Source: Rhizobiales bacterium NRL2 (GTDB lineage: Bacteria > Pseudomonadota > Alphaproteobacteria > Minwuiales > Minwuiaceae). From it: a stretch of 64,000 nucleotides of DNA. Numbering within the stretch: the first letter of the stretch is position 1; each line of letters starts with the position of its first letter. The position numbers and the translations under genes are program-made. Positions 1 through 9,368 of the stretch are shown one piece after another. The notes under the pieces were generated by a model. It was given only the letters and a program-made list of their open reading frames with translations. It did no database searches and was not told where the DNA came from. The stretch lies in NCBI GenBank assembly GCA_001664005.1, contig CP016093.1, positions 3,307,001 through 3,371,000 of the forward strand. The letters run 5' to 3'.

Positions 1-1676
1 GCGTGGTCCACGCCGTGCGCGGCGTCGATTTCGAGCTGTTCCGGGGTGAGACCCTGGGCGTCGTCGGCGAGAGCGGCTCCGGCAAGTCCGTCACCGCCTT
101 CAACATCATGGGCATCCTGGAGGCTTCGGGTCGGGTGGCGGCAGGGCACGTCCGCTTCCGCGGCCTGGACCTGACCACCGCGTCGGAGCGGGCGCTGCGC
201 GAGATCAGGGGCCGGGAGGCCTCCATGATCTTCCAGAATCCCCGCGTCGCACTGAACCCCATCCGCACCGTCGGCGACCAGATCGAGGACGTGCTGCGCC
301 GGCACACGACGATCCATTCCCTCGACCTGAAGAAGAAGGCCATCGAGGCGCTGGATGCCGTCCGCATCCGCAACCCGGAACTGCGTTACTCGGCCTATCC
401 CTTCGAGCTGTCGGGCGGCATGTGCCAGCGCGTCATGATCGCCCTGGCGCTGGCCTGCGACCCGCAACTGCTGATCGCGGACGAGCCGACCACCGGCCTG
501 GACGTCACCACCCAGAAGACGATCATGGACCTGATCCGCGACCTGGGACGGGAGCGCAACCTGGCCACCGTGCTGATCACCCACGATCTGGGACTGGCGA
601 GCCAGTACTGCCAGCGGCTCGTGGTGATGAAATCCGGCGAGGTCGTGGAAGCGGCCGCCACGCTGGAGCTGTTCGCCAATCCGCAGCACCCCTATACGCG
701 GAAACTCATCAAGGCGACGCCGCGCCTCGACAGCCGCCTCGAGGATCTCTCGGACGAGCCGGCCGCCAGCCGTCCGAGTCCGGTCGCCGCGCCGCCTGCC
801 GCCGACGGGCCGCCGCTGCTGGCCGTGGAGAATCTGGTCAAGGAATTCAGCGCCGCGTCCGGCGACGGCTGGTGGCGGCGGCTCGCCGGCCGGGCGACGG
901 ACGAAACACCGCCCTTCCGCGCCGTCGATGATGTCAGTTTCGAGGTCTGCGCCGGCGAAAGCGTCGGTCTGGTCGGCGAATCCGGCTGCGGCAAGTCCAC
1001 GACCTCCAACATGATCACGCGCCTGATGGACCCGACCGCGGGCCGCATCCTGTTCGAAGGCCACGACCTGGCGGCGATTCCGTCGGCGGACTTCGCGCTC
1101 AGGCCGGAACGGCGGCTGATCCAGATGGTCTTCCAGGATCCGACGGAGAGCCTCAACCCGCGCTTCAACGCGCGCAGCTGCATCGCCGATCCGCTGATGC
1201 GCCTCGACGGCATGCGCAACGCCGCCGAACGGGAGGCACGGATCGTCGAACTGGCCGGCATGGTGGGCCTGCCCGAAGATCTGCTCGGGCGCTTCCCGCA
1301 CCAGCTCTCGGGCGGCCAGAAGGCCCGCGTCGGCATCGCCCGCGCCATCGCCGTCGCGCCGAAGCTGCTGATTCTGGACGAACCGACTTCTGCGCTCGAC
1401 GTGTCGGTGCAGGCGATCGTGCTCAAGCTGCTGGCGGACCTGAAGCGCCGCCTGGGCATGAGCTATCTGTTCGTCAGCCACGACCTGAACGTCGTGCGCC
1501 TGCTCTGCGACCGGGTGATCGTCATGAACGCCGGCCGGATCGTCGAGCAGGGTCCGGCGGAAGAAATCCTGTCAAACCCGAAGGACGACTATACCCGCGC
1601 CCTGATCGAGGCCGTGCCGCACCTGGAGATGGACAGCGCCGCGGCGAAGGCCCGGCTGGCGGAGGAAGTATCTTGA
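1..1676 (+). CDS. ABC transporter ATP-binding protein, peptide/opine type, two fused ATPase domains (5' end cut by window)
   Basis: This protein powers import of a small peptide-like or nitrogenous solute through an inner-membrane ABC permease. Two complete nucleotide-binding domains are fused as in DppD-DppF: Walker A GESGSGKS, LSGG and DEPTTGLD in the first half, then GESGCGKS, LSGGQ and DEPTSALD in the second. Each half ends with the oligopeptide-ATPase extension (HPYTRKL; DDYTRAL). The frame is open to the left edge, so the N-terminus and the partner permease and binding-protein genes probably lie outside. The stop overlaps the start of allophanate hydrolase by 4 bases, which indicates one operon and suggests that the substrate feeds that pathway. 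The family is certain; the substrate is inferred only from context. Confidence 0.9.
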   Translation, partial: VVHAVRGVDFELFRGETLGVVGESGSGKSVTAFNIMGILEASGRVAAGHVRFRGLDLTTASERALREIRGREASMIFQNPRVALNPIRTVGDQIEDVLRRHTTIHSLDLKKKAIEALDAVRIRNPELRYSAYPFELSGGMCQRVMIALALACDPQLLIADEPTTGLDVTTQKTIMDLIRDLGRERNLATVLITHDLGLASQYCQRLVVMKSGEVVEAAATLELFANPQHPYTRKLIKATPRLDSRLEDLSDEPAASRPSPVAAPPAADGPPLLAVENLVKEFSAASGDGWWRRLAGRATDETPPFRAVDDVSFEVCAGESVGLVGESGCGKSTTSNMITRLMDPTAGRILFEGHDLAAIPSADFALRPERRLIQMVFQDPTESLNPRFNARSCIADPLMRLDGMRNAAEREARIVELAGMVGLPEDLLGRFPHQLSGGQKARVGIARAIAVAPKLLILDEPTSALDVSVQAIVLKLLADLKRRLGMSYLFVSHDLNVVRLLCDRVIVMNAGRIVEQGPAEEILSNPKDDYTRALIEAVPHLEMDSAAAKARLAEEVS

Positions 1677-3511
1677 ACGTGCTGGCCGATGAAATGCTGA
1701 CCATCGAGGCGCTGCGCCGCGCCCTGCTGGCGGGTGAAATCCGGCCCAGCGAGATCGCCGCCGAAGTCGCGCGCCGTTGCGACGACGCCGACCCGGCCAT
1801 CTGGATCAACCGACCGTCGGCGGACGCTCTCATGGCCGAGGCCCGGCGGCTCGACGGGCTCGATCCAGCGACGCACCCCCTGCTCGGCATCCCCTTCGCG
1901 GCAAAGGACAATATTGACGTGGCCGGCCTGCCGACTACGGCCGGCTGCGCCGCTTTCGAATACGCGCCCGCGCACGACGCGGAAGTGGTCCGGCGGCTGC
2001 GCGAGGCGGGTGCGCTGGTCGTCGGCAAGACCAATCTGGACCAGTTCGCCACCGGCCTCGTCGGCGTGCGCTCGCCCTATGGCGTGCCCGGCAACAGTTT
2101 CGATCCGGCCTTCGTGCCCGGCGGCTCCAGTTCCGGTTCCGCGGTGGCCGTGGCGAAGGGTCTCTGCGCCTTCTCGCTGGGCACGGACACGGCGGGTTCG
2201 GGCCGCGTGCCGGCAGCCTTCAACAACCTCGTGGGCTGGAAGCCGAGCAAGGGCCTGCTTTCGACCACGGGACTGGTGCCGGCCTGTCGCTCGCTCGACT
2301 GCACCTCCGTCTTCGCACTGACCGCGGCGGATGCCGCGGCGGTCGCCGGCGTCGTGACAGCCTATGACGATGCGGACCCGTTCTCCCGCGCCATGCCGAA
2401 GGACATCACGGGCCCGTCCGACTGGCGCGGCGCCCGCTTCGGCGTGCCCCTGGCAGCCAATCTCGACTTCTTCGGCGACAGGGACTGCGAAAAGCTGTTC
2501 CACGAGGCCGTCGCCGCCGCGGAACGGCTCGGTGGCGAGCCGGTCACAATTGACATCACGCCCTTCCTCGACGCAGCGCGCCTGCTCTACGAAGGACCAT
2601 GGGTGGCCGAACGCTATATCGCGGTCCAGGAGCTGATCGAGCGCGATCCCGACGCCCTGCACCCGGTCACGCGGGAGATCACGCTCGGCGGCCGCGACCC
2701 GAAGGCGACCGATCTGTTCCGCGCGGAGTATCGCCTCGCCGAACTGCGCCGCGCCGCCGACGACATCCTCGCCGGGCTCGATCTGATGCTGCTGCCGACC
2801 GCGGCCACCATCTACCGCATCGCCGAGGTCGAGGCCGACCCGATCCGTCTGAATTCCAATCTCGGACGCTATACCAATTTCATGAACCTGCTCGATCTCG
2901 CGGGGGTAGCCGTGCCGGCGGGATTCCGGCCCGACGGCATGCCGTTCGGGGTGACACTGGCCGCACCGGCCTTCCATGACCGCCGCCTGCTGGCGCTGGC
3001 TGGCGCGCTGCATGAGGAGACCTCCCCTTTCGTCGGAGCCATGCGGTCGCCGCTCACCGCCGCGCCTCCGAAACACGACAGCGAAACGGACGTGCTCGAG
3101 ATCGCCGTCTGCGGCGCACACATGTCCGGCCTGCCGCTCAACGGCGAGCTGAGGGAGCTAGGCGCAACGCTGGTCGGTCAGGCCAGGACCGCCGAGAAGT
3201 ACCGCTTCTACGCTCTCGCGGGACCCGAGCCGGCCCGGCCCGGACTCGTCCGCGTCCCGCAAGGCGGCGGCGCGGTGGAAGTGGAAATCTGGCGGCTGCC
3301 CGCGCACGCGGTCGGCGCCCTGCTGGCGGCGATCCCCGCCCCGCTCGGCCTGGGGTCCATCGCCCTGGCGGACGGCACAACGGTGAAGGGCTTTCTCTGC
3401 GAGGCCGCGGCGACCGGAGACGCGCGCGACATTACCGCCTTCGGAAGCTGGCGGCGCTATCTCGACGCGCGGCACACAGGGAGCGCCGAACTTGCCGAAA
3501 CCGCTGATTGA
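1673..3511 (+). CDS. atzF: Allophanate hydrolase
   Basis: This enzyme hydrolyses allophanate to ammonia and CO2, the last step of biuret, cyanurate or urea-carboxylase pathways, in the cytoplasm. The N-terminal half is an amidase-signature domain with the Ser-cisSer-Lys triad visible: Lys78 in PFAAKDN, the GGSSSGS loop at 150-156 and nucleophile Ser176 in TDTAGSG. Residues from about 460 to the end form the extra C-terminal domain typical of AtzF/DUR1,2-type allophanate hydrolases. At 612 residues it has the usual length. The TTG start at 1673 is chosen because GGAGGAAG lies 5-7 bases upstream and the gene is translationally coupled to the ATPase; a GTG at 1679 is an alternative. It overlaps the following hydrolase gene by 20 bases. 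Confidence 0.9.
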   Translation: MNVLADEMLTIEALRRALLAGEIRPSEIAAEVARRCDDADPAIWINRPSADALMAEARRLDGLDPATHPLLGIPFAAKDNIDVAGLPTTAGCAAFEYAPAHDAEVVRRLREAGALVVGKTNLDQFATGLVGVRSPYGVPGNSFDPAFVPGGSSSGSAVAVAKGLCAFSLGTDTAGSGRVPAAFNNLVGWKPSKGLLSTTGLVPACRSLDCTSVFALTAADAAAVAGVVTAYDDADPFSRAMPKDITGPSDWRGARFGVPLAANLDFFGDRDCEKLFHEAVAAAERLGGEPVTIDITPFLDAARLLYEGPWVAERYIAVQELIERDPDALHPVTREITLGGRDPKATDLFRAEYRLAELRRAADDILAGLDLMLLPTAATIYRIAEVEADPIRLNSNLGRYTNFMNLLDLAGVAVPAGFRPDGMPFGVTLAAPAFHDRRLLALAGALHEETSPFVGAMRSPLTAAPPKHDSETDVLEIAVCGAHMSGLPLNGELRELGATLVGQARTAEKYRFYALAGPEPARPGLVRVPQGGGAVEVEIWRLPAHAVGALLAAIPAPLGLGSIALADGTTVKGFLCEAAATGDARDITAFGSWRRYLDARHTGSAELAETAD

Positions 3512-4175
3512 GGCCCGGCCGGGCGCTATCGAAATCGACCCGGCGCGCACGGCGCTGATCATCATCGACATGCAGCGGGATTTCCTTGAGCCTGGTGGTT
3601 TCGGCGAAACGCTGGGCAATGACGTCGGGCTGCTGGCCGCCGCCATCGGTCCGTGTGCGCGCGTGCTGGAGGCGGCGCGGCGAACCGGCCTGGCGGTCAT
3701 CCACACCCGCGAAGGTCACCGCCCCGATCTCAGCGATGCGCCGCCGGCCAAGATCGAGCGCGGCGCGCCCGCCATGCGGATCGGCGACCGCGGTCCCATG
3801 GGCCGCATCCTGGTGCGCGGCGAGCCAGGTCACCAGATCGTATCCGCGCTCGCGCCCGCACCGGGAGAGCCGGTGGTCGACAAGCCCGGCAAGGGCGCTT
3901 TCTACCAGACCGATCTGGAACTGATGCTGCAGAACCGCGGCATCGAATCGCTGCTGGTCTGCGGCGTGACCACCGAGGTCTGCGTCCACACCACCGTACG
4001 CGAAGCCAACGACCGGGGATTCCGCTGTATCGTCGTCGGCGACGCCTGCGGCTCCTATTTTCCGGAGTTCCACGAGGTTGGACTCAGAATGATCGCCGCG
4101 CAGGGCGGGATCTTCGGCTGGGTCACCGACGCCGCCGCCGTGGTTCGGGCGCTCGAGGCGATGGAGACGAATTGA
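3492..4175 (+). CDS. Isochorismatase-family cysteine hydrolase, probable biuret amidohydrolase
   Basis: This is a cytoplasmic amidohydrolase of the isochorismatase-like fold. The catalytic Asp-Lys-Cys triad is visible: Asp26 in IIIDMQRDF, Lys134 in KPGKGAF and Cys164 in [11 protein letters not shown], the last preceded by the usual cis-peptide GVTT motif. The spacing fits the biuret hydrolase (BiuH) and triuret hydrolase branch, and the gene lies between allophanate hydrolase and AtzE/AtzG, so conversion of biuret to allophanate plus ammonia is the best guess. Ureidoacrylate or N-carbamoyl amide hydrolysis cannot be excluded from sequence alone. It starts with TTG inside the end of atzF, and its stop shares bases with the next ATG. 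Confidence 0.8.
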   Translation: MPKPLIEARPGAIEIDPARTALIIIDMQRDFLEPGGFGETLGNDVGLLAAAIGPCARVLEAARRTGLAVIHTREGHRPDLSDAPPAKIERGAPAMRIGDRGPMGRILVRGEPGHQIVSALAPAPGEPVVDKPGKGAFYQTDLELMLQNRGIESLLVCGVTTEVCVHTTVREANDRGFRCIVVGDACGSYFPEFHEVGLRMIAAQGGIFGWVTDAAAVVRALEAMETN

Positions 4176-4378
4176 TGGCCAAAGCGTTCGACGCCGAAAC
4201 CCACATGCGCGCCATGGCGGCCACACTGGACCTCGGGATAACACCCGCTCAGGAAGCCGGCGTCCGGCAGTTTCTGGAACTCGCCGCGCGGATGAACGCG
4301 TTGCTGGAAGCCGCGCCTTTACCTGCCGACAGCCTGGAACTCGCGCCGGTCTTCACCCCACCGGAGCGGGGCGCGTGA
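4175..4378 (+). CDS. atzG: AtzG-like small subunit (DUF4089 family)
   Basis: This 67-residue acidic helical protein resembles AtzG, the small partner that forms a complex with the amidase AtzE in the cyanurate pathway, built like GatC with GatA. It has no catalytic motif; two predicted helices (about 9-19 and 24-45) precede a Pro-rich tail (PLPADSLELAPVFTPPERG) of the kind that wraps round the amidase. The ATG overlaps the stop of the preceding hydrolase (ATGA-type junction), and its own stop overlaps the GTG of the amidase by 4 bases, so the three are translationally coupled. The call rests on size, position and the recognisable family pattern. Confidence 0.75.
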   Translation: MAKAFDAETHMRAMAATLDLGITPAQEAGVRQFLELAARMNALLEAAPLPADSLELAPVFTPPERGA

Positions 4379-5769
4379 CGCTGCCGCCCTACATGACCGC
4401 GGCGGCCATCGCCGGCGGCGTCGCGGCGGGCGAGATGAGCGCGGTCGAGGTCGTGCGCGGACACCTGGAGCGGATCGAACGGCTCAACCCGTTGCTGAAC
4501 GCCTATACCGACATCACCGCGCGCAGAGCGCTTCGCCAGGCCGCGGAGATCGACCGGAGACGTACGGCTGGCCAGGCCGTCGGCCCGCTCGCCGGCGTCC
4601 CCTTTGCAGTCAAGAACCTGTTCGACGTCGAGGGACTGACGACCCGCGCGGGTTCGAAGATCAACCGTGAGAACCCGCCCGCGGGCGCCGACGCAGAACT
4701 CGTCCGCCGTCTCGAAGCCGCCGGCGCCGTGCTGCTGGGCGCGCTCAACATGGGCGAATACGCCTACGACTTCACCGGCGAGAACGCCCATCACGGCGCC
4801 TGCCGCAATCCCCACGACGCGGACCGGATGTCCGGCGGCTCCAGCTCCGGCAGCGGTGCGGCGACGGCGGCCGGGCTGGCGCCGCTCAGTCTCGGCTCCG
4901 ACACCAACGGCTCGATCCGCGTGCCCGCGTCCCTCTGCGGTATCTTCGGACTGAAACCGACCTACGGCCGGCTGACGCGCCACGGCACCTTCCCCTTCGT
5001 CGATAGTCTCGACCATCTGGGGCCGTTCGCCCGTTCGGTCGGCGATCTCGCGCTGGCCTACGACGCCATGCAGGGCCCGGACCCGCGCGATCCGGTCGTG
5101 GCCGGCCGCCCGGCCGAGCCCATCACGGCCACACTCGGCCACGGCATCGAGGGTCTGCGCATCGCGATCGCCGGCGGCTGGTTCGACACCGGCGGCCTGC
5201 CCGACGCCGCGGCGGCGGTTGAAGCCGCGGCAAACGGGCTCGGCGCGGACCGGACTGTCGAAGTGCCGGGCGCTGAAGCGGGCCGAGCCGCCGCCTTCAT
5301 CATCACCAATGCGGAGAGCGCGGCCCTTCACCTGAACCGGCTGCGCCAACGCCCCGACGATTTCGACCCCGACACGCGCGACCGCTTTCTCGCCGGCGCG
5401 ATGCTGCCGGCCGGCTGGCTGGTGCGGGCGCAGCAGGTGCGGCGCTGGTACCTGGAGCAGGTCATGGCGCTGTTCCGCGACGTCGATCTTCTGATTGCGC
5501 CGTCGACACCCTTCAGCGCGCCCCTGATCGGCCAGAAGACCATGGAACTGCGCGGCGAGGAACTGTCGGTCCGGCCCAATCTGGGGCTGTTCACGCAGCC
5601 GATCTCCTGCATCGGACTGCCGGTCGCCGCGACGCCCATCGAGTGCGGCACCGCCATGCCCATCGGTGTGCAGATCATCGCCCCGCCCTGGCGCGAGGAT
5701 CTGGCGTTGCGCGCCGCACGGCATCTGGAACGCGAGGGCGTCGCCGCCGCCCGCACGCCGAAGCTCTGA
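4375..5769 (+). CDS. atzE: AtzE-family amidase (1-carboxybiuret hydrolase-like)
   Basis: This amidase-signature enzyme is related to GatA. Lys80 (PFAVKN), the GGSSSGS loop at 154-160 and nucleophile Ser180 (SDTNGS) form the Ser-cisSer-Lys triad. Its 464 residues and the preceding AtzG-like gene match the AtzE family, whose studied member from Pseudomonas sp. ADP removes ammonia from 1-carboxybiuret to give a dicarboxyurea or allophanate-level product. The start is GTG at 4375 inside the end of atzG. The gene closes the rightward operon, and 4 bases separate it from the convergent permease stop at 5774. A role in another amide pathway such as oxalurate or purine-derived compounds is possible. 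Confidence 0.82.
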   Translation: MTLPPYMTAAAIAGGVAAGEMSAVEVVRGHLERIERLNPLLNAYTDITARRALRQAAEIDRRRTAGQAVGPLAGVPFAVKNLFDVEGLTTRAGSKINRENPPAGADAELVRRLEAAGAVLLGALNMGEYAYDFTGENAHHGACRNPHDADRMSGGSSSGSGAATAAGLAPLSLGSDTNGSIRVPASLCGIFGLKPTYGRLTRHGTFPFVDSLDHLGPFARSVGDLALAYDAMQGPDPRDPVVAGRPAEPITATLGHGIEGLRIAIAGGWFDTGGLPDAAAAVEAAANGLGADRTVEVPGAEAGRAAAFIITNAESAALHLNRLRQRPDDFDPDTRDRFLAGAMLPAGWLVRAQQVRRWYLEQVMALFRDVDLLIAPSTPFSAPLIGQKTMELRGEELSVRPNLGLFTQPISCIGLPVAATPIECGTAMPIGVQIIAPPWREDLALRAARHLEREGVAAARTPKL

Positions 5770-5773
5770 ACGG

Positions 5774-6691
5774 CTACTTCCAGTACGGCTGGGCCAGGGT
5801 CCGGGGCGCGCTCTGCCGACCCACCAGACCGGAGACGGCGATGAAGGCCAGCAGGTAGGGCATCATGATCAGCAGCGCGTTGGGCGCGTCGATGCCCAGC
5901 GCGGGCAGCTGGAACTGCAGCGCCGTCGCCGCGCCGAAGACCAGGCACGCCACGATGGTCTGACCCAGCTTCCAGTTGCCGAAGATCACCGCCGCGATGG
6001 CGAGATAGCCCGCGCCGCGCGTCATCCCCTCGGTGAAGGTGTGGATATCGCCGATGGAGAGGAAGATGCCGCCCAGCGCGGCCAGCAGGCCGGTCGCCAT
6101 GATGACGCCATAGCGGATCAGCGTGACCGAAAGCCCCGAATGAGCGACCGTCCGTGGCGCGGCGCCGGCGGCCTTGATGGCCACCCCCAGCCCCGTGCGG
6201 GCGAGCAGATACCAGACCGCGACGGCGACCGGGATCACCAGATAGACCAGCCAGACCTGTTCGAAGATCGTCTGCCCGATCACCGGGATGTCGCTCAGGA
6301 CCGGCGGGTTCCACTTGTCGAAGCCCGGGATGACCTCCCGCGAGCGCGCGCCGAACAGCTCGCGGTAGCCCAGCGTCGTCGCGCCGAGCACGAAAATGTT
6401 GATGCCCAGGCCGGTGACGATCTGGTTGGCGCGGAGCGTGTTGGTCAGGAACGCCTGTAGCAGCGACAGCGGAATGACCGCGACCAGCCCGCAGACCAGC
6501 CCGACGACAGGGCTGCCCGAGAGCGACGCGCCCGCAGCGGCGGCGAAGGCGCCGGTCAGCATCATGCCTTCGACCGACATGTTGAGGACGCCGGCCTTCT
6601 CGCTCAACAGTTCGCCGATCGCGGCCAGAAGGAGCGGCGTGGCGAGCCGGATGGTGGAGGCCACGAAGACCGCCAGCAGTTCCTCGTTCAT
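5774..6691 (-). CDS. ABC transporter permease, BMP/nucleoside (BPD_transp_2) type
   Basis: This 305-residue inner-membrane permease belongs to the branched-chain/ribose/BMP family. About eight to ten hydrophobic segments are visible, and the motif EKAGVLNMSVEGMML near residue 25-40 is typical of nucleoside-type YufQ/RnsD permeases. The start at 6691 (MNEELLAV) is chosen over a longer in-frame extension because the extension is Arg-rich shadow of the upstream gene. It overlaps the start codon region of the preceding permease by 4 bases. It is the last gene of the four-gene importer operon and would pair with the 357-residue permease as a heterodimer. Confidence 0.88.
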   Translation of the reverse strand: MNEELLAVFVASTIRLATPLLLAAIGELLSEKAGVLNMSVEGMMLTGAFAAAAGASLSGSPVVGLVCGLVAVIPLSLLQAFLTNTLRANQIVTGLGINIFVLGATTLGYRELFGARSREVIPGFDKWNPPVLSDIPVIGQTIFEQVWLVYLVIPVAVAVWYLLARTGLGVAIKAAGAAPRTVAHSGLSVTLIRYGVIMATGLLAALGGIFLSIGDIHTFTEGMTRGAGYLAIAAVIFGNWKLGQTIVACLVFGAATALQFQLPALGIDAPNALLIMMPYLLAFIAVSGLVGRQSAPRTLAQPYWK

Positions 6692-7761
6692 CGGCTCGCT
6701 CTCCTGTCCATCCAGTAGGCCGCGCCGGCGATCGAGATCACGATCAGGCCCTGTACGATCTGCACCAGCGCCGTCGGCACGCCGGCCGCCATTTCCATGG
6801 TGATGCCGCCCGAGCGCAGGAAGCCGAACAGCAACGCGCCGGCGATGACGCCGGAAATCCGGCCCCGGGCCAGCAGGCCGACAACGAGGCCGTCGAAACC
6901 GTAGCCCGACGAAAAACCGGTCTTCAGCGAGTGCTGTTCGCCCAGCAGCATGATCGCGCCGGCCAACCCGCCCAGCGCGCCCGCGATGAACAGGGCCAGC
7001 ACGGTCATGCGCTCGACCGGTATGCCCGCGCGGGCGGCGGCGGTCGGATTGAGCCCGACAAAGCGGAGACGGAAGCCGAACACGGAGCGCGCCAGCAGGA
7101 CCGCCGCGACGACGGCGAGGATCAGTGCGATCACGACGCCGACGGTGACCGGCGCGGCGTAGGAGCCCGTCAGCAGCGGCACCATGGTCGAAGCCGGCAC
7201 CGTCGCCGATTCCGGCAGGGTCGCGGCGCTGGTCATGGGCTGGCGCAGCAGGTCCGTCGACTGGACGCACCAGTAGACGATCCAGATGGCGATGAAGGAG
7301 AGCAGCAGGGTCGAGATGACCTCATTGGTGCCGGCCCTGACCTTCAGCACGCCCGCCAGCCCGCCCCAGAGGCCGCCGGCCAGCGAAGCGGCCAGCACGG
7401 GCAGGATGACGGCCAGGCCCAACGGCAGGCCCGCGACCCCGCCATGCACGGCGACCGCCGTCGCCACGATGCCGCCGACGGCGATCTGTCCCTCGCCCCC
7501 GACATTGGTCAGGCCCGCGCGCGCGGCGATGACGAAACCGATGCCGACCAGGGCGTAGACCGTCGCGCGGTTGAGCGAGACCGAGATGGCGTAGGCCGAA
7601 CCGAAGGCGCCCTGGCTGAAGGCGGAGATCGCCTGACCCAGCGACGCCCCCGTGGCGACGATCAGCAGGAGCCCCACGGCGAAAGCAGCGAGAACCGCCA
7701 GCACGGGGATGGCCGCCGGCGCACCCAGGATCCGGCCCGAGGCGGCGAGCGCGGCGTTCAT
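6688..7761 (-). CDS. ABC transporter permease, BMP/nucleoside type
   Basis: This 357-residue membrane permease is the partner of the downstream 305-residue permease. It shows about ten hydrophobic segments, the motif RAGLTNVGGEGQIAVGG after the third segment (the longer subunit's version of the EGxM signature) and a periplasmic loop near 170-200. This pattern corresponds to the RnsC/YufP-type subunit of nucleoside or BMP-family importers. Four-base overlaps with genes on both sides indicate translational coupling. Confidence 0.88.
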   Translation of the reverse strand: MNAALAASGRILGAPAAIPVLAVLAAFAVGLLLIVATGASLGQAISAFSQGAFGSAYAISVSLNRATVYALVGIGFVIAARAGLTNVGGEGQIAVGGIVATAVAVHGGVAGLPLGLAVILPVLAASLAGGLWGGLAGVLKVRAGTNEVISTLLLSFIAIWIVYWCVQSTDLLRQPMTSAATLPESATVPASTMVPLLTGSYAAPVTVGVVIALILAVVAAVLLARSVFGFRLRFVGLNPTAAARAGIPVERMTVLALFIAGALGGLAGAIMLLGEQHSLKTGFSSGYGFDGLVVGLLARGRISGVIAGALLFGFLRSGGITMEMAAGVPTALVQIVQGLIVISIAGAAYWMDRRASR

Positions 7762-9368
7762 GCGCCCTGCCCCGCCATCATGGCGCCGATGGCGTCCTTC
7801 TCGGACGGATCGGCGGGTCGTTCGTTGACGATACGGCCGCGGTACATCACCAGCACCCGGTCGGCCACGGCCAGGATCTCGTCCAGTTCCGAGGAGATCA
7901 GGAGCACGCCCGCGCCCTTCTCGCAGGCGGCGCGAATCAGGCCGTAGACCGCTTCCACCGCGCCGACGTCGAGGCCGCGGGTCGGCTGCGCGGCCAGCAT
8001 GAATTTCAGTCCCGGCATGGTCAGTTCCCGCGCCAGCACCGCCTTCTGCTGATTGCCGCCCGAGAGGCTGCCGAAGCGGACGTCGGGCCCGGCGGCGCGC
8101 ACGTCGAAGCGCTCGATCAGATCGGCGGCTTCCGCACGGACCGAACGCCGGTCGATCAGCCCGAAGCGCGTGTGTGCGCCCATCCTGTTGTTCAGCATGG
8201 TCTCGGCGAGGCTCATGTCGTCCGCGGCGGCGACGAGGTGGCGGTCCTCGGGCACGATGCCGACACCGGCGGCCGTGATCCGGGACGGCGTGGCTCTTGT
8301 CAGCTCACTGTCGCCTGCGAACCAGCGCCCCGCGCTCGGATGCGCCAGACCGGCGAGGATACTGCCCAGTTCGCTCTGGCCGTTGCCTTCGACGCCGGCG
8401 ACGCCGACGATCTCGCCCGGCCGCACCGTGAGCGTCACATTGTCGAGCCGTTGCGCGCCGCCGGCGTCCCTGAAGGAGACGCCATCGACCTGCAGGGCGA
8501 GCCCCCCGGCGTCCGACATCCTGCGGCGAGCCCTGGGCGCGGCCGTATCGCCGCCCATGCCCAGGGTCGACATCATCGAGGCGTCCAGGCTTCCGGCGTC
8601 GCGGCGGATCATCGCCTTCACCAGCCGGTCGATCTCGCCGGACGGGTTATCGGAGGTCGTCGCGATATGTCCCGCGCGCAGCACCGAGACCCGGCTGGCC
8701 ACCTGCTTGATCTCCGCCAGCTTGTGCGTGACCAGCACGACCGCCGTGCCTTCGGCGGCGACCCGGCGGCAGGTTTCGATCAGCGCGGCGATCTCGTCGG
8801 GTAGCAGGACGGCGGTAGGTTCGTCCAGGATCAGCAGCCGGGGCTCGCGCATCAGGCATTTCACGATCTCGACACGCTGGCGCTCCCCAATCGACAGGTC
8901 GCCGACGATGCGGAACGGCTCGAGACTGAGACCGTAGAGCGCCGAGAGCTCGGCCAGCCGCGCGGCATAGGCGGCGCGGTCGACCCGGCCCAGCCCCCGG
9001 CCCAGTAGCAGGTTGTCCACCACCGAGAGCTCGTTCACCAGGCTGAAATGCTGGTGAACCATGGCGATGCCGTTCTCCAGCGCCTCGCGCGGTCCGGCCG
9101 GCGCATAGGGCGCGCCTTCGAAACGCATCTCCCCCGCCGTCGGCTGATGGACGCCGAAAATCAGATTGCAGAGCGTCGACTTGCCGGCGCCGTTTTCGCC
9201 CAGCAGGCAGTGGATCTCGCCGGCGCGGAATTCGATGTCGATATCGGCAAGCGCGTCGAAATCGCCGAAGCGCTTGCCGACGCCGCGCATCGCGAACCGG
9301 GCGTCTCCGGCCACGGCCACGGGGGCCGCCGCCGGAGACGCCGTCACGGTTCCCGCGTCGGGTGTCAC
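7758..9368 (-). CDS. ABC transporter ATP-binding protein, two-domain sugar/nucleoside type
   Basis: This 536-residue cytoplasmic ATPase has two nucleotide-binding domains in tandem, as in RbsA, MglA and nucleoside importers. The first is complete (GENGAGKST, LSIGERQRVEI, LILDEPTAVL). The second has a degenerate Walker A (GVEGNGQSE) and AAQPTRGLD instead of a classical Walker B, the usual asymmetry of this family. A variable linker at about 255-285 (ARRRMSDAGG) joins them. The gene lies between the binding protein and the permeases with 4-base overlaps, so it energises that importer. Confidence 0.9.
   Translation of the reverse strand: MTPDAGTVTASPAAAPVAVAGDARFAMRGVGKRFGDFDALADIDIEFRAGEIHCLLGENGAGKSTLCNLIFGVHQPTAGEMRFEGAPYAPAGPREALENGIAMVHQHFSLVNELSVVDNLLLGRGLGRVDRAAYAARLAELSALYGLSLEPFRIVGDLSIGERQRVEIVKCLMREPRLLILDEPTAVLLPDEIAALIETCRRVAAEGTAVVLVTHKLAEIKQVASRVSVLRAGHIATTSDNPSGEIDRLVKAMIRRDAGSLDASMMSTLGMGGDTAAPRARRRMSDAGGLALQVDGVSFRDAGGAQRLDNVTLTVRPGEIVGVAGVEGNGQSELGSILAGLAHPSAGRWFAGDSELTRATPSRITAAGVGIVPEDRHLVAAADDMSLAETMLNNRMGAHTRFGLIDRRSVRAEAADLIERFDVRAAGPDVRFGSLSGGNQQKAVLARELTMPGLKFMLAAQPTRGLDVGAVEAVYGLIRAACEKGAGVLLISSELDEILAVADRVLVMYRGRIVNERPADPSEKDAIGAMMAGQGA

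Noticed and set aside
1589-3121. 510-codon minus-strand frame opposite allophanate hydrolase
   Set aside because: Low-complexity Gly/Arg/His-rich translation without family features; it lies across a gene with intact catalytic residues.
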